Source of the DNA: Citrobacter amalonaticus
GTDB taxonomy: Bacteria > Pseudomonadota > Gammaproteobacteria > Enterobacterales > Enterobacteriaceae
Length of the DNA: 64,000 bases
Direction: 5' to 3'
NCBI GenBank assembly: GCA_028994555.1
Contig: JARDVN010000001.1
Location: 3,472,001 to 3,536,000, forward strand
The translations under genes were made by a program, and so were the position numbers. Shown piece by piece: positions 29,176 to 38,835 of the stretch (positions are counted from its first letter, which is position 1; every line of letters begins with the position of its first letter). The notes under the pieces were generated by a model. The model was not told the origin of the DNA. It ran no database searches and worked only from the letters and a program-made list of their open reading frames with translations.

Positions 29176-32105
29176 ATGGATATGAAAGAATTTAAATTAA
29201 CCACTATGGCGCTGTTGATCGGCAGCCTGTTAATGACAAATAGCGTAAATGCAAAAATTTATGATAAAGATGATGGCATTATCACCGGCAGTGGTGCCCT
29301 GGTTGCAGGTGGCAGCTATAAAATTATCGGCGTCGCTGGGGAAGATAACACCCTCTTCGTAGAAAACAATGGCGCGATTACGGTGACGGCTCCGGCTGGA
29401 ACACCGATTGTTAGCGGCATGGGCGAGTTTGAAGATGGCGATTTTTTACTGACGTCTGGCGCTGTTTTAGTTGCCAATAGCGGCACAATCAATTTAGGGT
29501 CAGGCTCCACGGTTAATCAGCTTGTCGGAGATTACGTTCCGGGTCAGGTTGAAGGACGCCCGGACCTGGCGCTGGACAATGATTATCACACGATGTTCGC
29601 GGTTGGCATTATCAATGTCGGCGGATCAAGCGATGCCTATCTTGCGAAAAAAGGCGCGATTATTGCTGATGATTTAACCATAAACATCAGCCACAAACGT
29701 GATAATAAGGACATCATGGGTATTTACGCTGATAAGAATAACGGCGTGATTACCCTGACCGGTGATACCACGGTGAACGCAACCATAACCGGAACGAAGG
29801 GACACATTTTTGGCATTTATGCGAAAGAAGGGACCCTCATCGACGCTGAAAACCTGATTGTGAATAACAAGAGTACGGAATATTCCGTCGGAATTGACTC
29901 AGAGTCGACAAACTCCGCTCACCGCTCGCTTATTCGTTATCAGAATGCCACCGTAAGATCCGTTGCTGATGACTTTGCAGACGGTATTAATGCTAACGCG
30001 GGTTATATTGAAGCCTTTGGCGATACCGTTGTCGATGTCACTGCTAACCGCGTTGGTGCGGTTGCTTCAGGCATGTGGCTTTCTGATGGTCTTGAAGGCA
30101 TCGATCTGGATTCGTACATCACCACCCATGGGACGACGACACTGCTGCTGAAATCAGGCGCGGATAACACGACTCTTGAGGCTCTGGGCTCAATGGGGGG
30201 CCTCGCAATACACGGGAAATGACCTGAACATTACGCTCGATACCCAGGGACACCAACAGACCGCCGGTTCCGGTATTATGGCCAGTAAAGACCAGGCATT
30301 GACGGCGGGTAAAATCGACATTAACGGTCATCTGAACATTGATGTTGTTGATACTACCCGCAGTGGTAGCTGGAAATACGTTCAGGCGAACAAAGGCGGC
30401 GAGATCACGCTAAACGGTGAAGTGCAACTGGGGGGTTAACTACAATGACCCGGATGCCACCGCCATTCTGGCGGAAAACGCTGACTCCCGCGTGACGATT
30501 AACCCACAGAAAATCCAGGTTGTCGGGACGATTGAAGCCCTGGATTCCGCCGTGGTTGATGTCAGTGCGATTAACCAGTCGCGTTTCGTCGGCGGGATGG
30601 TCACCAACGGCAATGCGGTGAATAATCTGTCGCTGGCCGATGGCTCAGCCTGGAATATGACCAAAAGTTCTCAGCTCACCAACCTGACGCTGAATGACTC
30701 CACGCTGACCTTTATGCCGGCTGGCGCAACGCGTCGTATGCTGACGCGTGATGCCACGAGCTTCAAAACCCTGACGGTGGACGGTGATTACGCCGGTACT
30801 AACGGTAACCTCGTGATGAACACCCAACTGGGCGATGACAGCTCACCAACTGACCGAATGATCGTTGCGGGCAACACCTCGGGCACCACGAATGTAAAAG
30901 TGCTCAATGCCGGGGGCGCGGGTGGACTGACGACTGACGGCATCGAACTGATTAGCGTCGCTGGCAATTCTGACGGTGAATTTAAACAGAATGGCCGTAT
31001 CGTGGCAGGCGCTTATGACTACACCCTGCAACGCGGTGAAGGTGAGAACAACAAAAACTGGTATCTAAGCAGCGCCCTGTCTCTGTCTCCTGCGTCACCT
31101 GAAATGCCTGACACACCCACTTCACGCGAACACGCGGTACGTCCGGAAGCCGGTCTGTACGGTATGAACCTGCAGGCGGCGAACACGATGTTTAACACCC
31201 GTTTGCAGGATCGTCTGGGTGAAACGCATTATGTTGACGTCCTGACCGGCGAGAAAGCGGTCACCAGCCTGTGGCTACGTAACGTTGGCGGGCATACCCG
31301 TCAGAAAGACAACAGCGGCCAACTGGATATGCAAAGTAACCGCTATGTGGTGCAACTGGGCGGCGATATCGCGCAGTGGTCTTCGGACAACACCGATCGT
31401 TACCACCTGGGTTTGATGGCCGGTTACGCTAACCAGAAGAGCCGTGCGGAAAACCAGCGTAATGGCAACCGGGCTGACAGCCGCGTTAGCGGTTACAGCG
31501 TCGGTCTGTATGGTACCTGGCTGCAGGATAATGCCACATTCGAAGGTGCCTACGTTGACACCTGGGCGCAGTACAGCTGGTTTGATAACACCGTTTCTGG
31601 TCGTGATGTTGAATCAGAAGAGTATGATTCCAAAGGCTTCACCGCGTCTGTTGAATCCGGTTATACCTGGAAACTGGCGGAGCTGAGCGAACGTAACTCG
31701 CTGTATATTCAACCAAAAGCCCAGGTAACCTGGATGGGCGTGAAGGCGGATGAGCACAAAGAAGTTAATGGTACTCGCGTCGAAGGTAACGGCGATGGCA
31801 ACCTCCAGACTCGCGTCGGCGTGCGTCTGTTCGGCAAAGGCCACAATCAACTGGACGACGGCCAGGATCGCAACTTCCAGCCGTTTGTGGAAGCCAACTG
31901 GATCCACAACAGCAAAGACTTTGGCGTCTCGATGAACGGCGAAAATGTGAATCTGGCCAGCGCACGCAATATTGGTGAACTTAAGGCCGGTGTCGAAGGA
32001 CAGTTGACGAAGAATGTCGCACTGTGGGGGAACGTTGCTCAGCAGGTTGGCAACAATGACTACAGCGATACCTCCGCGATGATCGGTATCAAAGCTTCGT
32101 TCTGA
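29176..32105 (+). CDS. Type Va autotransporter (frame broken twice)
   Basis: Restored length 975 residues. Signal peptide about 1-26 (hydrophobic MALLIGSLLMTNSVNA), then a passenger of beta-helix type rich in Gly, Asn, Thr and Asp (many G-x-I/V-x-L/V strands, e.g. NNGVITLTGDTTVNATITG), a proline-rich linker (SPASPEMPDTPTS, about 640), and a C-terminal autotransporter beta-barrel (about 655-975; LWLRNVGGHTRQ, YHLGLMAGYANQ) ending IGIKASF. G6 at 30195-30200 and G6 at 30430-30435 shift the frame; one fewer G in each joins the parts. Start 29146 is possible. It lies between yddE and nhoA, which adjoin in E. coli, so it is an accessory insertion. No protease triad or adhesin motif seen; passenger function unknown. 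Confidence 0.82.
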
Positions 32106-32110
32106 TGAAA

Positions 32111-32144
32111 AACACCCGGTAAGCGCATGCGCCTGCCGGGTGTT
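32111..32144. terminator. Terminator between autotransporter and nhoA
   Basis: aacacccgg (32111-32119) pairs with ccgggtgtt (32136-32144), with an inner gcgcatgcgc palindrome and gtttattt after it. It can serve both converging genes. Confidence 0.8.
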
Positions 32145-32146
32145 GT

Positions 32147-32992
32147 TTATTTCCCCGCTTCCGGATGCGTATCAAACGCTGCCATTACCCTTGCCAGCTC
32201 ACTTTGCGTAAAGCCATGTTTCGCGTCTGTCACGCCTAAACCAAAACGCTCCTGAAGTAATGCGTACAACGAAGCGACATCGGGCAAATTGACCTGTTCT
32301 ACGGCCCTGTCCCCTTCGTAATGGGTGAAATGGAAATTGGTGAGAGTCAGTTTCCCCCCGTCCGGCAAATGACGGCACATCAGCAGGTGATGACGGAAAT
32401 GCGATTGCGGCCAGTGCGCAGACCAGAAATTACCCATCACGTGGTCGCTTTGCTGTACCACATTCTGATCGAAACGATACATAGACTGCCAGCGCTCGTG
32501 ATGACAGAACTGCAGGATCCAGTCATCGCCCTCCTGTTGCAAACGGTATTCACCATGCGGCGTCTTCTGGACAACATCCACTTGCAGACGAATGGGAGCA
32601 GTCAGCGTCTGACCGCCAAATCCGACATCAGCGATCCAGGATTCATTGTCAAGCTCAACCAACAGCAGGCGATGGGTGCGCGGTGGCAACGTCGGTGGAT
32701 TTGCCAGCACCACGCGTCCTAACAGGCTGCGTACGGTAAAGCCCAGTTCGCGCAGTACGCGCTCAAATACGCCATTTTGCTCAAAGCAATAGCCACCGCG
32801 ACGTGCGCTAATCAGTTTCTCTTCCAGTGCCCGGTCGTCAAGGTGCATTTCTCGCGGTAACAGCACGTCAAGATTCTCGAACGGGATAGTGCAGTTATGC
32901 TGCAAATGTAGCGCCCGAAGCGTCTCAATATTCACATCGGCGCGCCCTGACCAGTTCAGTCGGGCAAAATAAGCATTCAGGATAGGCGTCAT
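32147..32992 (-). CDS. nhoA: Arylamine N-acetyltransferase NhoA
   Basis: 281 residues, the E. coli NhoA length. Transfers acetyl from acetyl-CoA to arylamines or N-hydroxyarylamines. The catalytic triad is visible: Cys in RRGGYCFEQNGVF (about 69), His in RTHRLLLVEL (about 107), Asp in WIADVGFGG (about 122). Start ATG 32992 (MTPILNAYFARLNW) is preferred to 33013. Backbone gene; in E. coli it lies between yddE and yddH. Intact. Confidence 0.93.
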   Translation of the reverse strand: MTPILNAYFARLNWSGRADVNIETLRALHLQHNCTIPFENLDVLLPREMHLDDRALEEKLISARRGGYCFEQNGVFERVLRELGFTVRSLLGRVVLANPPTLPPRTHRLLLVELDNESWIADVGFGGQTLTAPIRLQVDVVQKTPHGEYRLQQEGDDWILQFCHHERWQSMYRFDQNVVQQSDHVMGNFWSAHWPQSHFRHHLLMCRHLPDGGKLTLTNFHFTHYEGDRAVEQVNLPDVASLYALLQERFGLGVTDAKHGFTQSELARVMAAFDTHPEAGK

Positions 32993-33498
32993 CAGATTTC
33001 CTGTCGGTACCATTTCAGTGTGCTTGAGTATAAACTACGCCTGCGCGGTATGTGTCATACTTCTCTCATGATAATACTTAATAAAATGGTATGACGGTCA
33101 TCATATTCTGCCCGTCAATTTCTTGCCCTCTTCTTCTTGTAACTTCACACCTTACCTTTAAATAAGAGACGCCCCAATGAGGACAGTAAATCATTTCAGG
33201 GTGATAATGACAGGATGGCCTAATTATCATTACTGATAATATCCTTTCACGATCACAAAAAAGAAAAATCATAAGGTCATTACAAAATATTAGAATTTTC
33301 ACGCCCCATGCCATTAATTTAAAAATATGCCTGCCATTAATTTAATGGACGATGTAGAGAGGTTGCAATGTTTTAATGATAATCCACAACAAAACATAAT
33401 TAATCTGAATAATATGTAAATCGGGGCGTCCCGTCTGAGCGGTTCTATTTTCACTGCTGAACTGAAATAGACGCTGCATTCATATTTTAAGGGAATAT
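32993..33498. promoter_or_regulatory. Non-coding region with palindromes before the ScrY-like porin
   Basis: About 500 AT-rich bases between divergent nhoA and the porin. Visible structure: attatca/tgataat inverted repeat (33224-33241), the direct repeat tgccattaattta at 33309-33321 and 33332-33344, and a 15-base palindrome ccattaa-t-ttaatgg at 33334-33348 that overlaps its second copy. These last could be operator or integration-host type sites. No gene found. Confidence 0.45.
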
Positions 33499-35116
33499 AT
33501 GCGTATATCTGTGATAAGTGCAGCGATCTGCTGCGGTATTTTTGGAATGAACGCCAGTCAGGCTGCCAGTCTCACCATCGAACAGAGACTGGTGATTCTG
33601 GAGGCGAAGGTCAACCAGGCTCAGCGCGAGACACAGGAAGCAAAAGCGCATGCGCAGAAAGCGGAAATGCGTACGCAGAAGGCGGAAGCGCGGGCGGATG
33701 TGGCAGAAAAGCAGTTGCAGCAACTCACCGTGCGGGCAACGGCGAGTGAACAGATGGTGCAGGAAACCGATAAAAAAAATGACCGCACAGATGGCAAAGG
33801 ATCGTGCACATGACGGTTTTGAATTTAATGCTTACGCCCGCGCCGGTTTATTAGTCAATAATCATGGCAAAGGCGGACGAGGTGGACCGTCAGTCTCTCC
33901 TGCCAGTTCGTTAAATGGTGATGCTCACGCCGGACGTCTTGGCAACGAAAAAGATAACTATATTGAATTGAGTCTTGGAAAAAGAGTGACCTTTGATGAT
34001 GGTTCCTGGACTCACTTTAAAACCATGATCGCCGATGGTGCCAACAGCCCCGACCCGTGGGTACAGGATAATAACAGCCACCATATTAACGTGCGGCAAA
34101 TCTATGTTGAAATGGGGGATTTTAATGATTTCACCGGGCCAACGAAAAACGCCATAATATGGGCGGGAAAACGTTTCGACAGCCGAAATTTCGACATCCA
34201 TTTTACGGATAGCAATATTGTGTTTCTCGGCGGCGCGGGAGGTGGAATAAGCGGTGTAAAATGGACACCAGCTTTCCAGGGTGATTATAACGTTTACGGA
34301 CGTAATTTTGGCGACTTAGGTGGTGACCATTATAACGACAATGATATTCAGGATCTGATGTTCACCGCCAACCATTATTACAATAACTGGCAACTGATGC
34401 TCACGGGCCTGACGGCACAGGGCAATGACAAACTGAAAGATACCACCTCCACCACCGGCAGCTACGCGTTACGCAGCGATAATTCAGCGACGCACGGTTA
34501 TTTCAGTATGCTGGCATACCATGATAAGCAGCAGTTTTACGGCCTAGCTCCCGGCGTATCTGAAACCGCCTTGCAGTATGGTCGCGGCCTCGGCGCTGAA
34601 GCACGCCAGATCGGCAGCGATGGAGATTTAACCGATAAGGCCATGTCCGTCCGTTTTGCCTCTTACGGCATCCTGCCTTTCGCCAAAAACTGGCAACTGG
34701 CCCCCCTCCGTCATCGCCCAACACAGCGAAGACCGCTATCGGAATGGCGATCGTTACGACTGGGCAACCTTTAACCTCCGCGCCTCTCAGGCGATCACCA
34801 CTCATTTTGCTCTGCTTTATGAAGCATCATGGCAATATATGGATCTGGACGCCAATGGCAGAACCTACCGCGATAATAATGCGGTGAACACCTATCAGAA
34901 TGTGAAAGGCGGTTTCTATAAACTCACCTTCGCCCCTACGTTCAAAGTGGGAAATGTCTTTGATATTAAAGCGCGACCGGAAATCCGTTTCTTTGCCACC
35001 TACATGAACTGGGATAAAGAACTGGATCGCTACGCGACCAATGATGATTTTGGCAGCGCAGGCTTTACTGCTGGCGGGAACGGAACTTCGGTGTTCAATC
35101 TGAAATCTGGTTCTGA
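33499..35116 (+). CDS. ScrY/LamB-family carbohydrate porin (frame broken)
   Basis: Maltoporin-superfamily outer membrane channel; restored length about 538. A signal peptide (about 1-23, ending NASQA) precedes a periplasmic coiled-coil extension (about 30-95; alanine/glutamine/lysine heptads such as AHAQKAEMRTQKAEAR) seen in ScrY, then the 18-strand barrel (EFNAYARAGLL, YVEMGDF, WAGKRFDSRNFDIHFTD, YDWATFNLRAS). Frame breaks: A8 33772-33779 and C6 34701-34706 (+1 each), and a -1 near 35081 after which frame 2 gives NFGVQSEIWF and stop 35114-35116, the expected barrel end with terminal Phe. Uncorrected, the last frame runs to 35180. Substrate unknown; no sugar-uptake genes adjoin. Confidence 0.8.
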
Positions 35117-35255
35117 TAAGGCTTATCGCGGCAGGCCATCTGCCGCTTCTTCGCCGAACGCAGAGTGCACGCCAGGTTAACCTTTTTCATATCCGCTGAT
35201 TGGCGCAACGTCAGTTTTCATTAATACTCAGAAAAACCCTTTGCGAGACAATTCT

Positions 35256-35825
35256 ATGAGTCGATTCCGCCCTGTCGATTTACGCCACGCCAGTCGTCTG
35301 CTCAATCATGGCCCTACGGTGCTGATCACCAGTCGCGATGAGGTCAGCAACCGGCGCAATATCATGGCCGCCGCGTGGTCTATGCCCGTCGAGTTTGAAC
35401 CGCCGCGCCTCGCCATTGTGGTCGATAAAACGGCCTGGTCGCGGGAGTTAATTGAGCGCAGCGGCCTGTTTGGCATCGTTATTCCTGGTGTCGCCGCCAC
35501 CAACTGGACTTACGCCGTCGGCAGCGTTTCCGGGCGCGATGAAGACAAATTCAACTGTTACGGTATTCCGGTGGTCAAAGGACCGGTGCTGGGACTTCCG
35601 GTAGTTGAAGAAAAATGTCTGGCCTGGATGGAGTGTCGCCTCCTCCCCGCCACCGCCGCGCAGGAAAAATACGACACCTTATTCGGCGAAGTAGTGTCTG
35701 CCGCTGCCGATGAGCGCGTGTTTACCGACGGTCGCTGGCAGTTTGATGACGATAAGCTCAATACCCTGCATCATCTGGGCGCAGGAACGTTCGTTACCAG
35801 CGGCAAACGTGTGACGGCGGGCTAA
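35256..35825 (+). CDS. yddH: Flavin reductase-like protein YddH
   Basis: 189 residues, closely matching E. coli YddH. Flavin reductase-like FMN-binding domain (split-barrel): LLNHGPTVLITSRDE, NIMAAAWSMPVEFEPPRLAIVVDK and LFGIVIPGVAATNW are the usual FMN-site stretches. Redox partner unknown. I start at MSRFRPVDL (35256) rather than 35241. Converges with the DeoR gene, which ends on the adjoining base. Intact. Confidence 0.9.
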   Translation: MSRFRPVDLRHASRLLNHGPTVLITSRDEVSNRRNIMAAAWSMPVEFEPPRLAIVVDKTAWSRELIERSGLFGIVIPGVAATNWTYAVGSVSGRDEDKFNCYGIPVVKGPVLGLPVVEEKCLAWMECRLLPATAAQEKYDTLFGEVVSAAADERVFTDGRWQFDDDKLNTLHHLGAGTFVTSGKRVTAG

Positions 35826-36583
35826 CTACGCCGTCACCACCGTGATCCCCTTCGCGCTCATGGCGCGGATCCAGCTCTCATCGGTATTCTCTTCCACGAC
35901 GACCGTATTAATCAGCGATACGTCGCCAATGGCAAAAGGAGACGCGGTACTGATCTTCTCCGGTGAGGCCAGGACAATGGTTTCCGCTGCTCTGCCGGAA
36001 AGTGCACGTTTGATGCACGCTTCTTCGTAATCTCCCGTAGTTAACCCCGCTTCCGGGTGAATGCCCGTCACGCCCATGAAAAAGAGATCGGCCTGGATGT
36101 TACGCATACCTTCAACCGTCGCCGCGCCTACCGTGACAATTGAGTGCTTAAACACGCGCCCACCAATAAGTATGATCTCGATAAGCGGATGATTGATCAG
36201 CCCTAATGCGATGCCCGGACTGTGGGTCACCACGGTAATATTTAAATCATCCGGCAGACACGCGATCAGTTCTGTTGTTGTCGTTCCACCATCAATGATC
36301 ACCACCTGACCGGGTGAAATCAGCGTGGCTCCTTTTTTGCGCCACACGCTTTTTGGCGTCGGTTTTCAATGACTTTCGTTCAAGAAACGGCGCTGTCGCA
36401 CCAGAAGAAGGCAACGCCCCGCCATGCACGCGCTGTAGAAATCCTTCCGCGGCAAGTTCACGTAAATCGCGACGAATCGTGTCTTCAGAAACCGCAAACC
36501 GGTTACTGAGCGCCTTCGACAACACCTGACCTTCGGCGGCCAGCAGTTCAAGGATCAATTTTTTTACGCTGTTCGGTAAGCAT
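35826..36583 (-). CDS. DeoR-family regulator (frame broken twice)
   Basis: Restored length 251, usual for DeoR/GlpR repressors. Opens MLTEQRKKLILELLAAEGQV; HTH about 20-57 (SNRFAVSEDTIRRDLRELAAEGFLQRVHGGA), then the DeoR sensor domain with DGGTTTTELIACLP and VVTHSPGIAL, which binds a phosphorylated sugar or nucleoside. T7 at 36559-36565 and T6 at 36333-36338 (plus strand) shift the frame. Start at ATG 36583-36581. Divergent from a DUF4406-like gene, with repeats between them; the two are probably one regulatory unit. Confidence 0.85.
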
Positions 36584-36600
36584 AGGGTCATTCCTGAATG

Positions 36601-36705
36601 TGCACGATTTATCTTGATCATGCACGAATTTGCTGTTTATGATACTTACTCTACAAACGCAATGCCTGACAGGCAACAAAAACGTGCAGAAATACGCATT
36701 TCTGC
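36601..36705. promoter_or_regulatory. Repeats in the DeoR / DUF4406-like divergent promoter
   Basis: tgcacgattt (36601-36610) and tgcacgaatt (36621-36630) are direct repeats with a 20-base period, and a perfect palindrome gcagaaat-acgc-atttctgc lies at 36686-36705, where gtgcagaaat resembles the same unit. DeoR-family proteins commonly bind such spaced repeats. Candidate operators. Confidence 0.55.
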
Positions 36706-36732
36706 CTACGACATACAAGCAGTGAGGATATC

Positions 36733-37098
36733 ATGACAGCAAAACTCATATTGATCGCCGGCCCTTATCGCAGCGGCACAGACGGAAAGCAAGCCCTGAT
36801 CGACGCCAACCTTCAGCGTCTGGAAGCGGCAGCGCTGGCCGTTTACCAGCGCGGACATATTCCGCTGATTGGCGAATGGCTCGCATTGCCGCTGGCTAAG
36901 GCGGCAGGTTCCACGTCGTTAGATGATGAGATTAGCGAAGCCATGCTCTACCCGGTCGCCCACCGCCTCATCGCTCGCTGTGACGCGATTTATCGAATTG
37001 AAGGGGCGTCTAAAGGCGCCGATATGGATATTGAGGTCGCTCGCCAACATGGACTGACAATCTATACCTCAATCGATGACATTCCACAGAACAGATGA
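36733..37098 (+). CDS. DUF4406 / nucleoside 2-deoxyribosyltransferase-like protein
   Basis: 121 residues. Rossmann-like start KLILIAGPYRSG followed by LEAAALAVYQRGHIPLIGEW and an acidic ...CDAIYRIEGASKGADMDIEVARQHG, the pattern of DUF4406 and nucleoside 2-deoxyribosyltransferases (SKGADxDxxxA near the C-terminus). A nucleotide or sugar-nucleotide substrate would fit the DeoR neighbour, but no activity is known. GTGAGGATATC gives an AGGA box before ATG 36733. Not part of the E. coli backbone at this place. Confidence 0.65.
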   Translation: MTAKLILIAGPYRSGTDGKQALIDANLQRLEAAALAVYQRGHIPLIGEWLALPLAKAAGSTSLDDEISEAMLYPVAHRLIARCDAIYRIEGASKGADMDIEVARQHGLTIYTSIDDIPQNR

Positions 37099-37170
37099 GA
37101 GGCAGACTACAGGTAAAAACGAGCGAGCCGCCTGAAGAAAGGGATAAATTTGAGTTCTGGTTCAATATCG

Positions 37171-37452
37171 TCACGCCGTAACCCGACGTTGCCCGGTCAA
37201 CTTTTGTATGACCGGGCTCTTTATCACATGCTGTAGCCCGGCTTTTTTAATCAGCGCGTCCATTTGCGGTTCAATTTCGCTATCCCAGACGCCCTGCCAC
37301 TTATCCTCCGGCACTTCAGTCAGCGCGACACTCACCGAGCGCTCCTTGCTTTGCAGATGACGGATGATCACCTCCGTTATATCATCGGCCAGCGCCGCTT
37401 TTTGTTCATCATTCAGGTCGCGCGGAAAACATTTAATATCAACGTGTGGCAT
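37171..37452 (-). CDS. pptA: Tautomerase PptA
   Basis: 93 residues (E. coli PptA 77, here longer at the C-terminus). 4-oxalocrotonate tautomerase superfamily; mature protein begins with the catalytic Pro1 of [12 protein letters not shown] after Met removal. E. coli PptA tautomerises phenylpyruvate. Its position next to yddH matches the E. coli order once the DeoR/DUF4406 insert is removed. Intact. Confidence 0.88.
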   Translation of the reverse strand: MPHVDIKCFPRDLNDEQKAALADDITEVIIRHLQSKERSVSVALTEVPEDKWQGVWDSEIEPQMDALIKKAGLQHVIKSPVIQKLTGQRRVTA

Positions 37453-37516
37453 AGCAGGTTCCTTATTGTCAGTGTGACGTTAACGCTAGCACACTCAACA
37501 ACATGTATGTGTCGGT

Positions 37517-38521
37517 TTATGCGGATTCACGCTCGATCAGGTGAAAACCGATATCGATAATGGCCTCTTCCACTGCCGTCTGTTCAATGCGATTCGCCAG
37601 CAACGTGGCGGCCCGCTGGCCAATAGCGCGGCGGTCGACGCTGACGGTGGTAATCGACGGACGGTTGCTGGCGGCAAAATCAAGATCGCCAAAACCAATG
37701 ACGGCCAAATCCTGCGGAATTCGTAATCCACGACTTTCTGCTTCCATCATCGCGCCCTGTGCCAGGGTATCAGAACTGCAGACAATCACATCGAATTCCC
37801 CTTCGCTGAACAGTTGCGTCAGTCCACTTCGTCCCAGCGACAACGACGCCGGCAGCGGCACATCCACCTGAGGCACATCATGAATCTCATGACGAGACAG
37901 CACGCTGCACAGCCCCTGCTTACGTTGACCGGCGCGGCGATCGGCGGTCCACAGCAAACCGGGTCGACGATACCCTTTACGCAACAGATATTCTCCAGTG
38001 GCCTGTCCGACTTTTTCATGGGAGAAACCAACCAGCATATCGAGCGGCGTTGGCGTGAGATCCCAGATCTCCACCACCGGAATGGCGGCATTCAGTATCA
38101 CTTTTTTCAGTTCACTGGTGTGGTGAATGCCGGTTAATACCACGCCGTCGGGACGCCGGGAAAGCAGCGTTGCGACCAACTCCGCTTCCGTCTGCTCGGT
38201 ATAACCGGCCACGCACAGGAGAATATGGTAACCACGTCTTGCCAGTTCATCGCTCAGCGACTGGATCGTATCGACGAACATGTTGTTGTTGATTTGCGGC
38301 ACCACAACAGCAATTAATTTACTGCGCCGTGACGCCAGGCCACCCGCCAGCGCGTTGGGAATATAACCGGTCGCCCGCACGGCCAGCATCACTTTCTCAA
38401 CGGTTTTAGGCCGCACAAGCTGTGGCGTATTCAGCGCCCGACTCACCGTCATGGGCGACAGTCCCGCACTGCGGGCAACGTCTTCCAGCGTTGGCGCGCG
38501 TGGTGGTTTTGTGCTCTTCAC
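37517..38521 (-). CDS. LacI-family regulator of the talarate/galactarate locus
   Basis: 334 residues from GTG 38521 (AGGGG box 7 bases upstream), the usual size; the open frame extends to 38659, and ATG 38566 is a second candidate. N-terminal HTH (PTLEDVARSAGLSPMTVSRALN) and hinge region (YIPNALAGGLASRRSKLIAVVVP), then a periplasmic-binding-like effector domain (VIGFGDLDFAASNRPSITTVSVD). Divergent from the dehydratase gene; paired palindromes occur in the gap. It resembles GntR/GudR-type LacI regulators of acid sugars. Effector inferred to be galactarate or talarate. Confidence 0.85.
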   Translation of the reverse strand: MKSTKPPRAPTLEDVARSAGLSPMTVSRALNTPQLVRPKTVEKVMLAVRATGYIPNALAGGLASRRSKLIAVVVPQINNNMFVDTIQSLSDELARRGYHILLCVAGYTEQTEAELVATLLSRRPDGVVLTGIHHTSELKKVILNAAIPVVEIWDLTPTPLDMLVGFSHEKVGQATGEYLLRKGYRRPGLLWTADRRAGQRKQGLCSVLSRHEIHDVPQVDVPLPASLSLGRSGLTQLFSEGEFDVIVCSSDTLAQGAMMEAESRGLRIPQDLAVIGFGDLDFAASNRPSITTVSVDRRAIGQRAATLLANRIEQTAVEEAIIDIGFHLIERESA

Positions 38522-38835
38522 TGTGGGGCCCCTGAAAATTCGCTGATTTATCTGCGCATTATTCATCATGCGTGTGGCTATTGCCAGCTTCTGACCGGAA
38601 GCGGCGCGATTACAACCGCTTACTTTCTCCTCATGCGTAAAAAATGTTAGCGCCATCATTAAGTATTGTGCATTTTACCAGATCGTTTTGGAATGTGAGC
38701 TATCTGGCACGAATCTCTCTTATTTATTCGTCATATGTGATCGTTTGTTCAATTTGACATCAACTCTCTGGATTAATTTTTTCCATAAGAATAGAAATGT
38801 TAGCGCAATCATTTTACATCATTAAGGAGAGTGAC
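38522..38835. promoter_or_regulatory. Divergent promoter with two LacI-type operators
   Basis: Near-identical palindromes ATGTTAGCGCCATCAT (38644-38659) and ATGTTAGCGCAATCAT (38797-38812), both centred on GCGC and 153 bases apart. A ttgaca box at 38754-38759 and a half-matching CRP-like tgtga..ttca (38736-38751) lie between them. The second operator is 24 bases before the dehydratase ATG, so binding would block transcription start or early elongation. LacI-type looping is possible. AAGGAG ribosome site at 38824-38829. Confidence 0.65.

Noticed and set aside
38736..38751. CRP site before the talarate dehydratase
   Set aside because: Only one half (tgtga) matches well; kept as a weak remark within the promoter entry.
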